64,000 nucleotides of DNA from Pseudocitrobacter sp913778145 (GTDB lineage Bacteria > Pseudomonadota > Gammaproteobacteria > Enterobacterales > Enterobacteriaceae), in assembly GCA_035726825.1 (NCBI GenBank), contig JALNTX010000017.1, positions 1-64,000 of the forward strand, in the 5' to 3' direction. The translations under genes were made by a program, and so were the position numbers. The notes under the pieces are model-generated. The model was not told where the DNA came from. It made no database searches and saw nothing but the letters and a program-made list of their open reading frames with translations. Positions 1-7,862 of the stretch are shown in pieces (position 1 is the first letter of the stretch; the number at the start of each line of letters is the position of its first letter).

Positions 1-127
1 GGTCAAAGAGTCCGTGGCAATTTATAACTATGAGCGGCCACACCTGGCTCTGAAATACAAAACGCCCGATGATGTACATCAGGCGTTTTACAGACAAAAA
101 ACTGTCAACCTATATCAGGACTAGTCA
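1..127 (+). mobile_element. right end of an IS3-family insertion sequence (cut by window edge)
   Basis: The window opens inside an insertion sequence. Its transposase reading frame ends at 124, and the element probably ends at the CA dinucleotide at 126-127, because IS3-family elements end in TG...CA. The left end and the target-site duplication lie outside the window, so the boundary is inferred. A REP palindrome starts 19 bases later. Confidence 0.5.
2..124 (+). CDS. IS3-family transposase OrfB, C-terminal 40 residues
   Basis: The frame is open from the window edge to a TAG stop and encodes about 40 residues. It contains the NYERPHLALKYKTP segment, typical of the C-terminal end of the IS3-family DDE integrase domain (rve_3), where E-R-P-H and a following T-P are strongly conserved. 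Only this tail is visible, so the subgroup and whether the transposase is intact cannot be judged. In E. coli K-12 the neighbour on this side of ubiF is a tRNA cluster, so the element lies between ubiF and whatever occupies that position here. Confidence 0.75.
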   Translation, partial: VKESVAIYNYERPHLALKYKTPDDVHQAFYRQKTVNLYQD

Positions 128-145
128 TGTCGTTCAGAAGAAAAA

Positions 146-174
146 GCCGGATGCGCTACGCTTATCCGGCCTAC
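146..174. repeat. REP palindromic unit
   Basis: An imperfect palindrome with arms GCCGGAT and ATCCGGC, followed by CTAC, matches the classical enterobacterial REP (palindromic unit) consensus. It lies just beyond the ubiF stop codon, the usual 3'-extragenic position, and close to the insertion sequence end. Confidence 0.8.
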
Positions 175-180
175 GAAAAA

Positions 181-1362
181 TTATAGCCCTAACGCATACT
201 TCAGCGCCTGGCGTTTTAACACGCCTGCGCGTTGGGCGGCCATCAGGCCGATATTACGCATCACTTTCAGCGGGCTGAGATCGTTGCTGAATCCGGCATA
301 GAAAAGATCCATCCCCGACTGCATCAGCAGGTTATCCGCGCGACGGCGCGCCTGATAGCGCTTCAGCACCGTTTCACTGGCCCAATCCTCAGCATAACCG
401 CGCGCATTTGCCAGCACATCAATCAGCGCCTCCACGTCGCGATAACCCAGATTCACCCCCTGCCCCGCCAACGGATGAATGGTATGCGCCGCATCGCCCG
501 CCAGCGCCAGCCCCGGCTGGACATACTGTAAAGCATGGCGACGCGTCAGCGGGAACGAACCGGCGGCAACCGGCGTGACGTTTCCTAACCGCTGCGGGAA
601 ATGGGTATGAATTTCCTGTTGCAACTGCGCCATGTTCAACGCCTGTAGCTGGCGGATACGCGCGGGCGTGTCGTACCACACCAGCGACGCCCAGTTTTCA
701 AAGAGCGGTAAAAACGCGCGCGGCCCGGTGGACGAAAACTGCTGCCAGGTACTGTCGCCCGGATCGTTTTCACACTGCACGGTGATCAGCATGCAGGATT
801 GAGGATACTGCCAGCCATGCGTGCCAATTCCGGCCATCTGGCGAACCTGCGAAAATGCGCCGTCCGCACCAATCACCAGACGCGTGGACAACGTTTCGCC
901 TTCAGCCAACGTCACCACTCGACGTCCGGCGTCCATCGTCATTGCGCTAAGCGTTTGACCCGTTTTCAGCGTGACCTGCGAATGAGCCTCAAGCGCCTGC
1001 CACAGCGCCAGCTGCAAGACGTTATTCTCGACCATATAGCCCAGAGACGGCAGCTTCAGCTCGGCGGCATCAAACACCACGTGCGCGCTTTGCCACTCCC
1101 AGGTCTCCAGGCGACGCCAGGCATGCACGCGCATCGCCTGCATCGCATCCCATACGTCCAGGCCGCGCAAAAGCGAGACGGACGCCGCGCTAATGGCCGA
1201 AATACGCACATCCGGCGGCGATGCCGGATCAAACGCAACAGGCGCAGATTTCTCCAGCACGGTGACGGAGAACCCTTCCCGCGCTAATCCCAACGCCAGT
1301 GCGCCGCCGACCATTCCACCACCGACCACAATGATGTCTGTTTGCTGAATTGTCATAGTCAA
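181..1362 (-). CDS. ubiF: 3-demethoxyubiquinol 3-hydroxylase UbiF
   Basis: Flavin-dependent monooxygenase of aerobic ubiquinone biosynthesis. It hydroxylates C6 of the ring (2-octaprenyl-3-methyl-6-methoxy-1,4-benzoquinol) before the last O-methylation by UbiG. The 393 residues begin with a Rossmann FAD-binding motif (VVGGGMVGG, about residues 12-20) and carry the second FAD motif GDAAHTIHPLAGQG at about 289-302, both diagnostic of the UbiH/UbiF/VisC family. E. coli UbiF has 391 residues and ends in the same KRQALKYALGL. Two methionines at codons 1 and 3 are possible starts. The gene is divergent from miaB, as in E. coli, with 156 bases between the two start codons. Confidence 0.95.
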   Translation of the reverse strand: MTMTIQQTDIIVVGGGMVGGALALGLAREGFSVTVLEKSAPVAFDPASPPDVRISAISAASVSLLRGLDVWDAMQAMRVHAWRRLETWEWQSAHVVFDAAELKLPSLGYMVENNVLQLALWQALEAHSQVTLKTGQTLSAMTMDAGRRVVTLAEGETLSTRLVIGADGAFSQVRQMAGIGTHGWQYPQSCMLITVQCENDPGDSTWQQFSSTGPRAFLPLFENWASLVWYDTPARIRQLQALNMAQLQQEIHTHFPQRLGNVTPVAAGSFPLTRRHALQYVQPGLALAGDAAHTIHPLAGQGVNLGYRDVEALIDVLANARGYAEDWASETVLKRYQARRRADNLLMQSGMDLFYAGFSNDLSPLKVMRNIGLMAAQRAGVLKRQALKYALGL

Positions 1363-1518
1363 TTATCCTTAACCGTTAATAGCTTAAGTTTACCGGATTT
1401 TGCACCGCTTGAGGTCATACTGGTCACAACCGCGTCAAAGCATTACAATACGCGCCCTGCATTCCTGGCTATTTCCCCGCCATTTTCGGGGTTTAAACAT
1501 TTGAGCAAGAGCAAGTCG

Positions 1519-2943
1519 ATGACAAAAAAACTCCATATTAAAACCTGGGGCTGTCAGATGAATGAGTATGATTCATCCAGGATGGCCGATCTGCTGGATG
1601 CCACTCACGGGTATCAACTCACGGATGTGGCTGAAGAAGCGGATGTGCTGCTGTTGAATACCTGCTCAATCCGCGAGAAGGCGCAGGAAAAAGTTTTCCA
1701 CCAGTTAGGCCGCTGGAAATTATTAAAGGAAAAAAATCCAAAGCTGATTATTGGTGTGGGCGGCTGTGTCGCCTCTCAGGAAGGGAAACTGATCCGCCAG
1801 CGTGCGCACTATGTCGACATTATTTTTGGCCCGCAGACCCTGCACCGCCTGCCTGAGATGATTGATACCGTACGCGGCAACCGCCGTCCGGTCATCGACG
1901 TCAGCTTCCCGGAAATCGAGAAGTTTGACCGTCTGCCGGAACCGCGCGCTGAAGGCCCAACCGCCTATGTTTCCATTATGGAAGGCTGCAACAAATATTG
2001 TACTTACTGCGTGGTGCCGTATACCCGCGGTGAAGAAGTGAGCCGTCCGTGCGACGACATTCTGTTTGAAGTCGCGCAACTGGCGGCACAGGGCGTGCGT
2101 GAAATTCACCTGCTCGGCCAGAACGTCAATGCATGGCGCGGCCTGAACTATGATGGCACGACCGGCTCGTTCTCTGAACTGCTGCGCCTTGTCGCGGCTA
2201 TCGACGGCATCGATCGCCTGCGTTTCACCACCAGCCACCCTATCGAATTCACCGACGATATTATCGATGTGTATCGCGATACGCCGGAGCTGGTGAGCTT
2301 CCTGCATCTGCCGGTTCAGTGTGGTTCCGACCGCGTATTAAACCTGATGGGCCGCACGCACACCGTGCTGGAGTACAAATCGATTATCCGCAAACTGCGC
2401 GCTGCACGTCCGGATATTCAGATTAGCTCTGACTTTATCGTCGGCTTCCCAGGTGAAACGACGCAAGACTTCGAGCAAACCATGAAGCTGATTGGCGAAG
2501 TGAATTTCGACGTCAGCTACAGCTTTATTTTCTCCGCCCGCCCCGGTACGCCAGCCGCCGATATGGTTGATGATGTGCCTGAGGAAGAGAAAAAGCAGCG
2601 TCTGTACATTTTGCAGGAGCGCATCAACCAGCAGGCCATGGCATGGAGCCGCCGCATGCTGGGCACCACCCAGCGTATTCTGGTGGAAGGTTTGTCACGT
2701 AAGAGCGTGATGGAACTGACCGGACGCACGGAAAATAACCGTGTGGTGAACTTTGAAGGTACGCCGGATATGGTCGGTAAGTTTGTTGATGTTGAGATTG
2801 TGGATGTCTACACCAACTCACTGCGCGGCAAACTGGTGCGTACGGAAGATGAAATGGGGCTGCGCGTGGTTGAATCACCGGAGTCCGTCATCTCTCGTAC
2901 CCGCAAAGAGAATGAACTGGGCGTCGGTATTTACCAGCCGTAA
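1519..2943 (+). CDS. miaB: tRNA-2-methylthio-N6-dimethylallyladenosine synthase MiaB
   Basis: Radical-SAM methylthiotransferase that converts i6A37 to ms2i6A37 in tRNAs reading codons that start with U. The start was placed at the ATG giving 474 residues (MTKKLHIKTWGCQM), the length of the E. coli protein, although the frame stays open 59 codons upstream. Three N-terminal cysteines (C12, C49 and one in GVGGC near 83) bind the auxiliary [4Fe-4S] cluster. The CNKYCTYC motif near residues 157-164 binds the radical-SAM cluster. A TRAM RNA-binding domain forms the last 65 or so residues. A strong hairpin terminator follows, so the gene is probably monocistronic. Confidence 0.97.
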   Translation: MTKKLHIKTWGCQMNEYDSSRMADLLDATHGYQLTDVAEEADVLLLNTCSIREKAQEKVFHQLGRWKLLKEKNPKLIIGVGGCVASQEGKLIRQRAHYVDIIFGPQTLHRLPEMIDTVRGNRRPVIDVSFPEIEKFDRLPEPRAEGPTAYVSIMEGCNKYCTYCVVPYTRGEEVSRPCDDILFEVAQLAAQGVREIHLLGQNVNAWRGLNYDGTTGSFSELLRLVAAIDGIDRLRFTTSHPIEFTDDIIDVYRDTPELVSFLHLPVQCGSDRVLNLMGRTHTVLEYKSIIRKLRAARPDIQISSDFIVGFPGETTQDFEQTMKLIGEVNFDVSYSFIFSARPGTPAADMVDDVPEEEKKQRLYILQERINQQAMAWSRRMLGTTQRILVEGLSRKSVMELTGRTENNRVVNFEGTPDMVGKFVDVEIVDVYTNSLRGKLVRTEDEMGLRVVESPESVISRTRKENELGVGIYQP

Positions 2944-2950
2944 ACCTTTC

Positions 2951-2978
2951 GGCCTGCCGCTCCGGCAGGCCTTGTTTT
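2951..2978 (+). terminator. rho-independent terminator of miaB
   Basis: A 9-bp perfect GC-rich stem (GGCCTGCCG / CGGCAGGCC) with a 3-base loop starts 7 bases after the miaB stop and is followed by TTGTTTT. Confidence 0.85.
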
Positions 2979-3128
2979 CTCTGCCTTTCACCCAAATATC
3001 CATAGCAATGCTTGCGCCTTTATTCACTGGCGTGAATAATTTCATTAATGAAGACCCGATTGTCGGGAAAGTCTGATCCCAGGCCGGATACGCGCATTGC
3101 TTTCCGGCAAACATGAAAGAGGAACAGT

Positions 3129-4175
3129 TTGAACATAGACACTCGCGAAATGACTCTGGAGCCAGCAGACAACGCCCGCCTGCTGAGCCTGTGCGGCCCG
3201 TTTGATGACAACATCAAACAGCTTGAGCGGCGACTGGGTATCGAAATCAACCGCCGCGATAACCATTTCAAACTCACCGGACGCGCTATTTGCGTCACCG
3301 CAGCGGCAGACATTCTGCGCAGCCTGTATGTCGATACCGCCCCAATGCGCGGCCAGATTCAGGATATTGAACCGGAGCAAATCCACCTCGCTATTAAAGA
3401 AGCGCGCGTGCTGGAGCAGAGCGCCGAAAGCGTGCCGGATTACGGTAAAGCTATCCACATCAAGACCAAGCGCGGTGTGATTAAACCGCGTACGCCGAAC
3501 CAGGCACAGTACATCGCCAATATTCTGGACCACGACATCACCTTCGGCGTAGGCCCGGCGGGTACCGGTAAAACCTATCTGGCGGTGGCAGCGGCGGTGG
3601 ATGCGCTGGAACGTCAGGAAATTCGCCGTATCCTTCTTACGCGTCCGGCGGTGGAAGCCGGTGAAAAACTCGGGTTCCTGCCGGGGGATTTAAGCCAGAA
3701 AGTTGACCCGTATCTGCGCCCGCTGTATGACGCACTTTTCGAGATGCTCGGCTTCGAGAAAGTGGAAAAACTGATTGAGCGCAACGTGATTGAAGTGGCT
3801 CCGCTGGCCTATATGCGCGGACGCACGCTGAACGACGCGTTTATCATTCTTGATGAGAGCCAGAACACCACCATCGAACAGATGAAGATGTTTCTGACCC
3901 GCATCGGCTTTAACTCGAAAGCGGTGATCACCGGCGACGTCACCCAGATTGACCTGCCGCGTAACACCAAATCCGGCCTGCGCCACGCCATTGAAGTGCT
4001 GGCGAACGTCGATGAAATTAGCTTTAACTTCTTCCACAGCGAAGATGTGGTCCGTCACCCTGTGGTGGCGCGCATCGTTAACGCCTATGAAGCATGGGAA
4101 GAAGCCGAACAAAAACGTAAAGCTGAGCTGGCTGCGGAAAGAAAACGCGAAGCTCAGGAACAGGAGCAGAAATGA
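3129..4175 (+). CDS. ybeZ: PhoH-like ATPase YbeZ
   Basis: PhoH-family P-loop NTPase, partner of the rRNA-maturation endonuclease YbeY in many bacteria; its exact activity is not settled. The 348 residues carry a Walker A motif GVGPAGTGKT at 140-149, a Walker B FIILDE ending near 243, and a charged, Glu/Lys-rich tail. I take the TTG at the first position as start. It is preceded by AGAGGAA at good spacing and gives the conserved N-terminus MNIDTRE. It is the first gene of ybeZ-ybeY-corC-lnt, and its last codons overlap ybeY by four bases (ATGA). Confidence 0.93.
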   Translation: MNIDTREMTLEPADNARLLSLCGPFDDNIKQLERRLGIEINRRDNHFKLTGRAICVTAAADILRSLYVDTAPMRGQIQDIEPEQIHLAIKEARVLEQSAESVPDYGKAIHIKTKRGVIKPRTPNQAQYIANILDHDITFGVGPAGTGKTYLAVAAAVDALERQEIRRILLTRPAVEAGEKLGFLPGDLSQKVDPYLRPLYDALFEMLGFEKVEKLIERNVIEVAPLAYMRGRTLNDAFIILDESQNTTIEQMKMFLTRIGFNSKAVITGDVTQIDLPRNTKSGLRHAIEVLANVDEISFNFFHSEDVVRHPVVARIVNAYEAWEEAEQKRKAELAAERKREAQEQEQK

Positions 4176-4639
4176 GTCAGGTGATCCTCGATCTCCAGTT
4201 GGCCTGTGAAGACAACACCGGTCTGCCCGACGAAAGTCAATTTCAGACATGGCTGGATGCCGTTATCCCGCAATTTCAGGAAGAATCAGAAGTGACGATT
4301 CGTCTGGTGGATACCGCCGAAAGCCACGAGCTCAACCTGACCTATCGCGGAATGGACAAGCCGACCAACGTGCTCTCTTTCCCGTTTGAAGCCCCGCCGG
4401 GAATGGAAATGCCGCTGCTGGGCGATCTCATCATCTGCCGTCAGGTAGTTGAGCGCGAAGCCAAAGAGCAGAACGTGTCGCTTGATTCCCACTGGGCGCA
4501 CATGGTGGTGCACGGTAGCCTGCATCTGCTGGGCTATGACCATATCGAAGATGACGAAGCCGAAGAGATGGAAGGCATCGAAACGGAGATAATGCTTGCT
4601 CTGGGCTATGAGGATCCGTACATTGCCGAGAAAGAGTAA
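4172..4639 (+). CDS. ybeY: endoribonuclease YbeY (rRNA maturation factor)
   Basis: Zinc-dependent single-strand endoribonuclease needed for 16S rRNA 3'-end maturation and ribosome quality control. The 155-residue protein shows the family signature H-x3-H-x5-H at H114, H118 and H124 (HGSLHLLGYDH), which coordinates the metal. A conserved RGMDKPTNVLSF segment lies near 59-70. The start overlaps the ybeZ stop by four bases, which suggests translational coupling. Confidence 0.96.
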   Translation: MSQVILDLQLACEDNTGLPDESQFQTWLDAVIPQFQEESEVTIRLVDTAESHELNLTYRGMDKPTNVLSFPFEAPPGMEMPLLGDLIICRQVVEREAKEQNVSLDSHWAHMVVHGSLHLLGYDHIEDDEAEEMEGIETEIMLALGYEDPYIAEKE

Positions 4640-4736
4640 CTGCCGGGCTTCGGCCCGACAGTGTTTTATTGCCGCCCAACGCTGAGTTTGCGCGTGGCGG
4701 CCCTGATTAACTAACCATGAGAACCCAAACGACGCC

Positions 4737-5615
4737 ATGAGCGACGACAATTCACACAGTAGTGACACAGTAAGCAGCAAAAAGGGATTTTTCTCCCTCT
4801 TACTCAGCCAGCTTTTCCACGGTGAACCCAAAAACCGTGACGAACTGCTGGAGCTGATCCGTGATTCCGGGCAGAACGACCTTATCGACGAAGATACGCG
4901 CGATATGCTCGAAGGGGTAATGGACATCGCCGACCAGCGCGTTCGCGATATCATGATCCCGCGTTCCCAGATGATTACCCTGAAACGTAACCAGACCCTT
5001 GATGAATGTCTCGACGTCATCATCGAATCTGCGCACTCCCGTTTCCCGGTGATCAGCGAAGACAAAGATCACATCGAAGGGATTTTGATGGCTAAAGACT
5101 TGCTGCCGTTTATGCGTAGCGATGCCGAAGCCTTCAGCATGGACAAAGTGTTACGCCAGGCGGTTGTCGTGCCTGAGAGTAAACGGGTTGACCGGATGCT
5201 CAAAGAGTTCCGCTCGCAGCGCTATCACATGGCGATTGTTATCGATGAGTTTGGCGGCGTTTCCGGCCTCGTCACTATCGAAGATATTCTGGAACTGATC
5301 GTCGGTGAAATTGAAGATGAGTACGACGAAGAAGATGATATCGACTTCCGTCAGCTCAGCCGCCACACCTGGACGGTGCGCGCGCTGGCCTCAATCGAAG
5401 ATTTCAACGAAGCCTTCAGCACCCACTTCAGCGATGAAGAAGTCGATACCATTGGCGGGTTGGTGATGCAGGCGTTTGGTCATCTGCCGGCACGCGGCGA
5501 GACCATCGACATCGACGGTTACCAATTCAAAGTGGCAATGGCGGACAGCCGCCGTATCATTCAGGTTCATGTCAAACTTCCTGATGACGCGCCACAGCCG
5601 AAAATGGAAGACTAA
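4737..5615 (+). CDS. corC: CNNM/CorC-type CBS-domain protein
   Basis: Cytoplasmic CBS-pair protein also called YbeX. It was linked to magnesium/cobalt efflux with CorA and more recently to ribosome metabolism. The 292 residues hold two CBS domains (about 65-190, including MIPRSQM and VIDEFGGVSGLVT) and a C-terminal CorC/HlyC transporter-associated domain (about 205-285). There are no membrane segments, unlike the longer CNNM relatives. It lies between ybeY and lnt, and the gap before it holds a small GC-rich hairpin but no clear terminator, so cotranscription with ybeY is likely. Confidence 0.94.
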   Translation: MSDDNSHSSDTVSSKKGFFSLLLSQLFHGEPKNRDELLELIRDSGQNDLIDEDTRDMLEGVMDIADQRVRDIMIPRSQMITLKRNQTLDECLDVIIESAHSRFPVISEDKDHIEGILMAKDLLPFMRSDAEAFSMDKVLRQAVVVPESKRVDRMLKEFRSQRYHMAIVIDEFGGVSGLVTIEDILELIVGEIEDEYDEEDDIDFRQLSRHTWTVRALASIEDFNEAFSTHFSDEEVDTIGGLVMQAFGHLPARGETIDIDGYQFKVAMADSRRIIQVHVKLPDDAPQPKMED

Positions 5616-5637
5616 ACTAACAGGACATTTCGCCTAA

Positions 5638-7176
5638 ATGGTATTTGCCTCTCTTATTGAACGCCAGCGCGTGCGCTTACTGCTGGCGCTGTTATTCGGA
5701 GCCAGCGGAACGCTGGCTTTTTCTCCTTATGACTTCTGGCCTGCCGCGCTCATCTCATTGATGGGCTTACAGGGGCTGACGTTCAATCGCCGCCCACTGC
5801 AAAGCGCCTGGATTGGCTACTTCTGGGGGCTGGGGCTGTTCGGCTCCGGCATTCACTGGATTTACGTCAGTATCGCCCAGTTTGGCGGTATGCCAGGCCC
5901 GGTGAACGTCTTCCTTGTGGCACTGCTGGCCGCTTACATGTCGCTTTATACGGGGCTGTTTAGCGGAATTCTGTCGCGTCTGTGGCCGAAAGCAACCTGG
6001 ATTCGCGTCGCCATCGCCGCGCCCGTGGTATGGCAAATCACTGAATTCCTGCGCGGCTGGGTACTGACCGGCTTCCCCTGGCTGCAGTTTGGCTACAGCC
6101 AGATTGACGGCCCGCTGAAAGGCATTGCCCCGATTATGGGCGTGGAAGCGATCAACTTCCTGCTGATGTCGGTCAGCGGTCTGCTGGTGCTTGCTGCCTG
6201 TACCCGCAACTGGCGTCCAGCGGTTATCGCCGTGGTACTCTTCGCACTGCCCTTCCCGCTGCGTTACATTCAGTGGTATCAGCTTGAACCACAGCGTGCG
6301 ACGCAGGTTTCTCTGGTACAGGGCGATATCGCGCAGTCACTGAAATGGGATGAAAATCAGCTGATTAATACGCTGAAAATTTATCTCAATGCTACGCAAC
6401 CGGAGATGGGCAAGTCGCAACTGATTATCTGGCCGGAATCGGCTATCCCGGACCTGGAAATTAATCAGCAGAATTTCCTGCGTATGATGGACGACCTGTT
6501 GCGTTCTAAAGACACGACGCTGGTGACCGGTATCGTTGATGCGCGTCTGAATAAACAGAACCGTTACGATACCTACAACACCATCATCACGCTGGGTAAA
6601 GATAGCCCGTACAGCTACGAATCGAAGAATCGCTACAATAAAAACCACCTGGTTCCGTTTGGTGAGTTTGTACCGCTGGAATCGATTCTCCGTCCGCTGG
6701 CGCCATTCTTTGACCTGCCGATGTCGTCCTTTAGCCGAGGCGCATACGTGCAGCCGCAGCTGCTGGCGCACAACCTGAAACTGACGGCGGCGATTTGCTA
6801 CGAGATTATTCTCGGCGAGCAGGTGCGCGATAACTTCCGTCCGGATACAGACTTCCTGCTGACCATCTCTAACGATGCGTGGTTTGGTAAATCTATCGGC
6901 CCGTGGCAGCACTTCCAGATGGCGCGCATGCGTTCACTGGAGCTGGCACGTCCGTTGCTGCGCAGCACCAACAACGGCATCACCGCCGTGATTGGCCCGC
7001 AGGGCGAGATTCAGGCGATGATCCCGCAGTTTACCCGTCAGGTATTAACCACCACCGTGACGCCAACAACCGGCTTAACGCCGTATGCACGCACCGGCAA
7101 CTGGCCGCTGTGGGCGCTCACCGCGCTGTTTGGCTTTGGCGCGCTGGTAATGAGTTTGCGTCAGCGTCGGAAGTAA
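5638..7176 (+). CDS. lnt: apolipoprotein N-acyltransferase Lnt
   Basis: Inner-membrane enzyme that adds the third acyl chain to the N-terminal cysteine of lipoproteins, the last step of lipoprotein maturation before Lol sorting. The 512 residues match the E. coli length exactly. About six N-terminal membrane segments (to about residue 210) are followed by a periplasmic nitrilase-fold domain with the catalytic triad E267 (WPES), K335 (NKNH) and C387 (ICYE), and a last membrane segment near 488-505. It ends the ybeZ-ybeY-corC-lnt run. The REP array begins 8 bases after the stop codon. Confidence 0.97.
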   Translation: MVFASLIERQRVRLLLALLFGASGTLAFSPYDFWPAALISLMGLQGLTFNRRPLQSAWIGYFWGLGLFGSGIHWIYVSIAQFGGMPGPVNVFLVALLAAYMSLYTGLFSGILSRLWPKATWIRVAIAAPVVWQITEFLRGWVLTGFPWLQFGYSQIDGPLKGIAPIMGVEAINFLLMSVSGLLVLAACTRNWRPAVIAVVLFALPFPLRYIQWYQLEPQRATQVSLVQGDIAQSLKWDENQLINTLKIYLNATQPEMGKSQLIIWPESAIPDLEINQQNFLRMMDDLLRSKDTTLVTGIVDARLNKQNRYDTYNTIITLGKDSPYSYESKNRYNKNHLVPFGEFVPLESILRPLAPFFDLPMSSFSRGAYVQPQLLAHNLKLTAAICYEIILGEQVRDNFRPDTDFLLTISNDAWFGKSIGPWQHFQMARMRSLELARPLLRSTNNGITAVIGPQGEIQAMIPQFTRQVLTTTVTPTTGLTPYARTGNWPLWALTALFGFGALVMSLRQRRK

Positions 7177-7183
7177 CCCGCGC

Positions 7184-7530
7184 CCCTCACCCTAACCCTC
7201 TCCCGCAGGGAGAGGGGACTGTTCGCCCCCCCCTTTCACGCCCTGCGCTGGTTTTCTCCCTCTACCTGTGGGAGAGGGGACTATTCGCACCCATTTCACG
7301 CCCTGTGCTGGTTTTCTCCCTCTCCCTGCGGGAGAGGGGACTGTTCGCCCCCCTTTCACGCCCTGCGCTGGTTTTCTCCCACTCCCTGTGGGAGAGGAGA
7401 CTGTTCGCCCCCCTTTCACGCCCTGCGCTGGTTTTCTCCCTCTCCCTGTGGGAGAGGAGACTGTTCGCACCCGTTTCACGCCCTGCGCTGGTTTTCTCCC
7501 TCTCCCCGTGGGAGAGGGCCGGGGTGAGGG
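7184..7530. repeat. tandem array of 60-bp units inside a REP-type palindrome
   Basis: The outer arms are CCCTCACCCTAACCCTCTCCC-like on the left and GGGAGAGGG...GGGTGAGGG on the right, so the whole block is bounded by one large palindrome. Between them the sequence repeats about five times. The first copy is 62 bp because its C-run has 8 instead of 6 bases, and the others are exactly 60 bp. Each unit has a hairpin (CCCTCTCCC, TGTG, GGAGAGG) and a spacer containing TTTCACGCCCTGCGCTGG. Copies differ at only a few positions. It carries no gene; because 60 is a multiple of three, spurious frames run through it. Confidence 0.9.
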
Positions 7531-7566
7531 CATCAGCGCGCACAACTCCCCCACCCATCCCCATCC

Positions 7567-7582
7567 TGGCACGCCAATTGCT
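7567..7582 (+). promoter_or_regulatory. sigma-54 type promoter upstream of gltI
   Basis: TGGCAC, five bases, then TTGCT gives the -24 GG and -12 GC exactly 10 bases apart, matching the RpoN consensus TGGCAC-N5-TTGCW. It would start transcription near 7593, leaving a leader of about 270 bases before gltI. Nitrogen-regulated expression of the E. coli gltIJKL operon has been proposed, which fits. Confidence 0.6.
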
Positions 7583-7624
7583 TAATAAACTCAGGCAGTA
7601 ACGAATTCTGCATGAGCGCAACCT

Positions 7625-7666
7625 GGTAGCACCAAAACGAATCACCGGTAGCACCTCTTTAGTGCA
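7625..7666. promoter_or_regulatory. NtrC-like binding sites
   Basis: On the minus strand TGCACTA, three bases, AGGTGCT (7650-7666) matches the NtrC consensus TGCACYA-N3-TGGTGCA at 12 of 14 defined positions. The motif GGTAGCACC occurs at 7625 and again at 7647, 22 bases apart (two helical turns), so a second, weaker site is likely on the same face. Both lie downstream of the sigma-54 element rather than the usual 100 or so bases upstream. Confidence 0.45.
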
Positions 7667-7862
7667 ATCTGCGATTTTTGCCTCAAAACGGTGCGGTACA
7701 GTTCGCAAAAATAAACAATAAATCAGCAAATTCTTTACATTAAGCCACACTAAATGTTAACAAACACAGATAACGCTGCACGCTTAAATTGCAGACGATA
7801 ACAACACAAACATCACTATGGGTATCTAAGCGTCGATGACGCAGAGGATAAAGGAGTTGGAT

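Noticed and set aside
2944..3128. Heat-shock (sigma-32) promoter of ybeZ
   Set aside because: Known for E. coli ybeZ, but I could not find a convincing pair of -35 and -10 elements in this gap.
7184..7530. CRISPR array
   Set aside because: Units are identical over their full 60 bases, with no unique spacers, and no cas genes lie nearby. It is a tandem duplication of a REP-type unit.
6903..7750. Several long open frames on both strands through the repeat array
   Set aside because: They arise because the 60-bp period is a multiple of three, so repeats stay open in several frames at once. The encoded peptides are repetitive, lack ribosome binding sites and overlap lnt out of frame.
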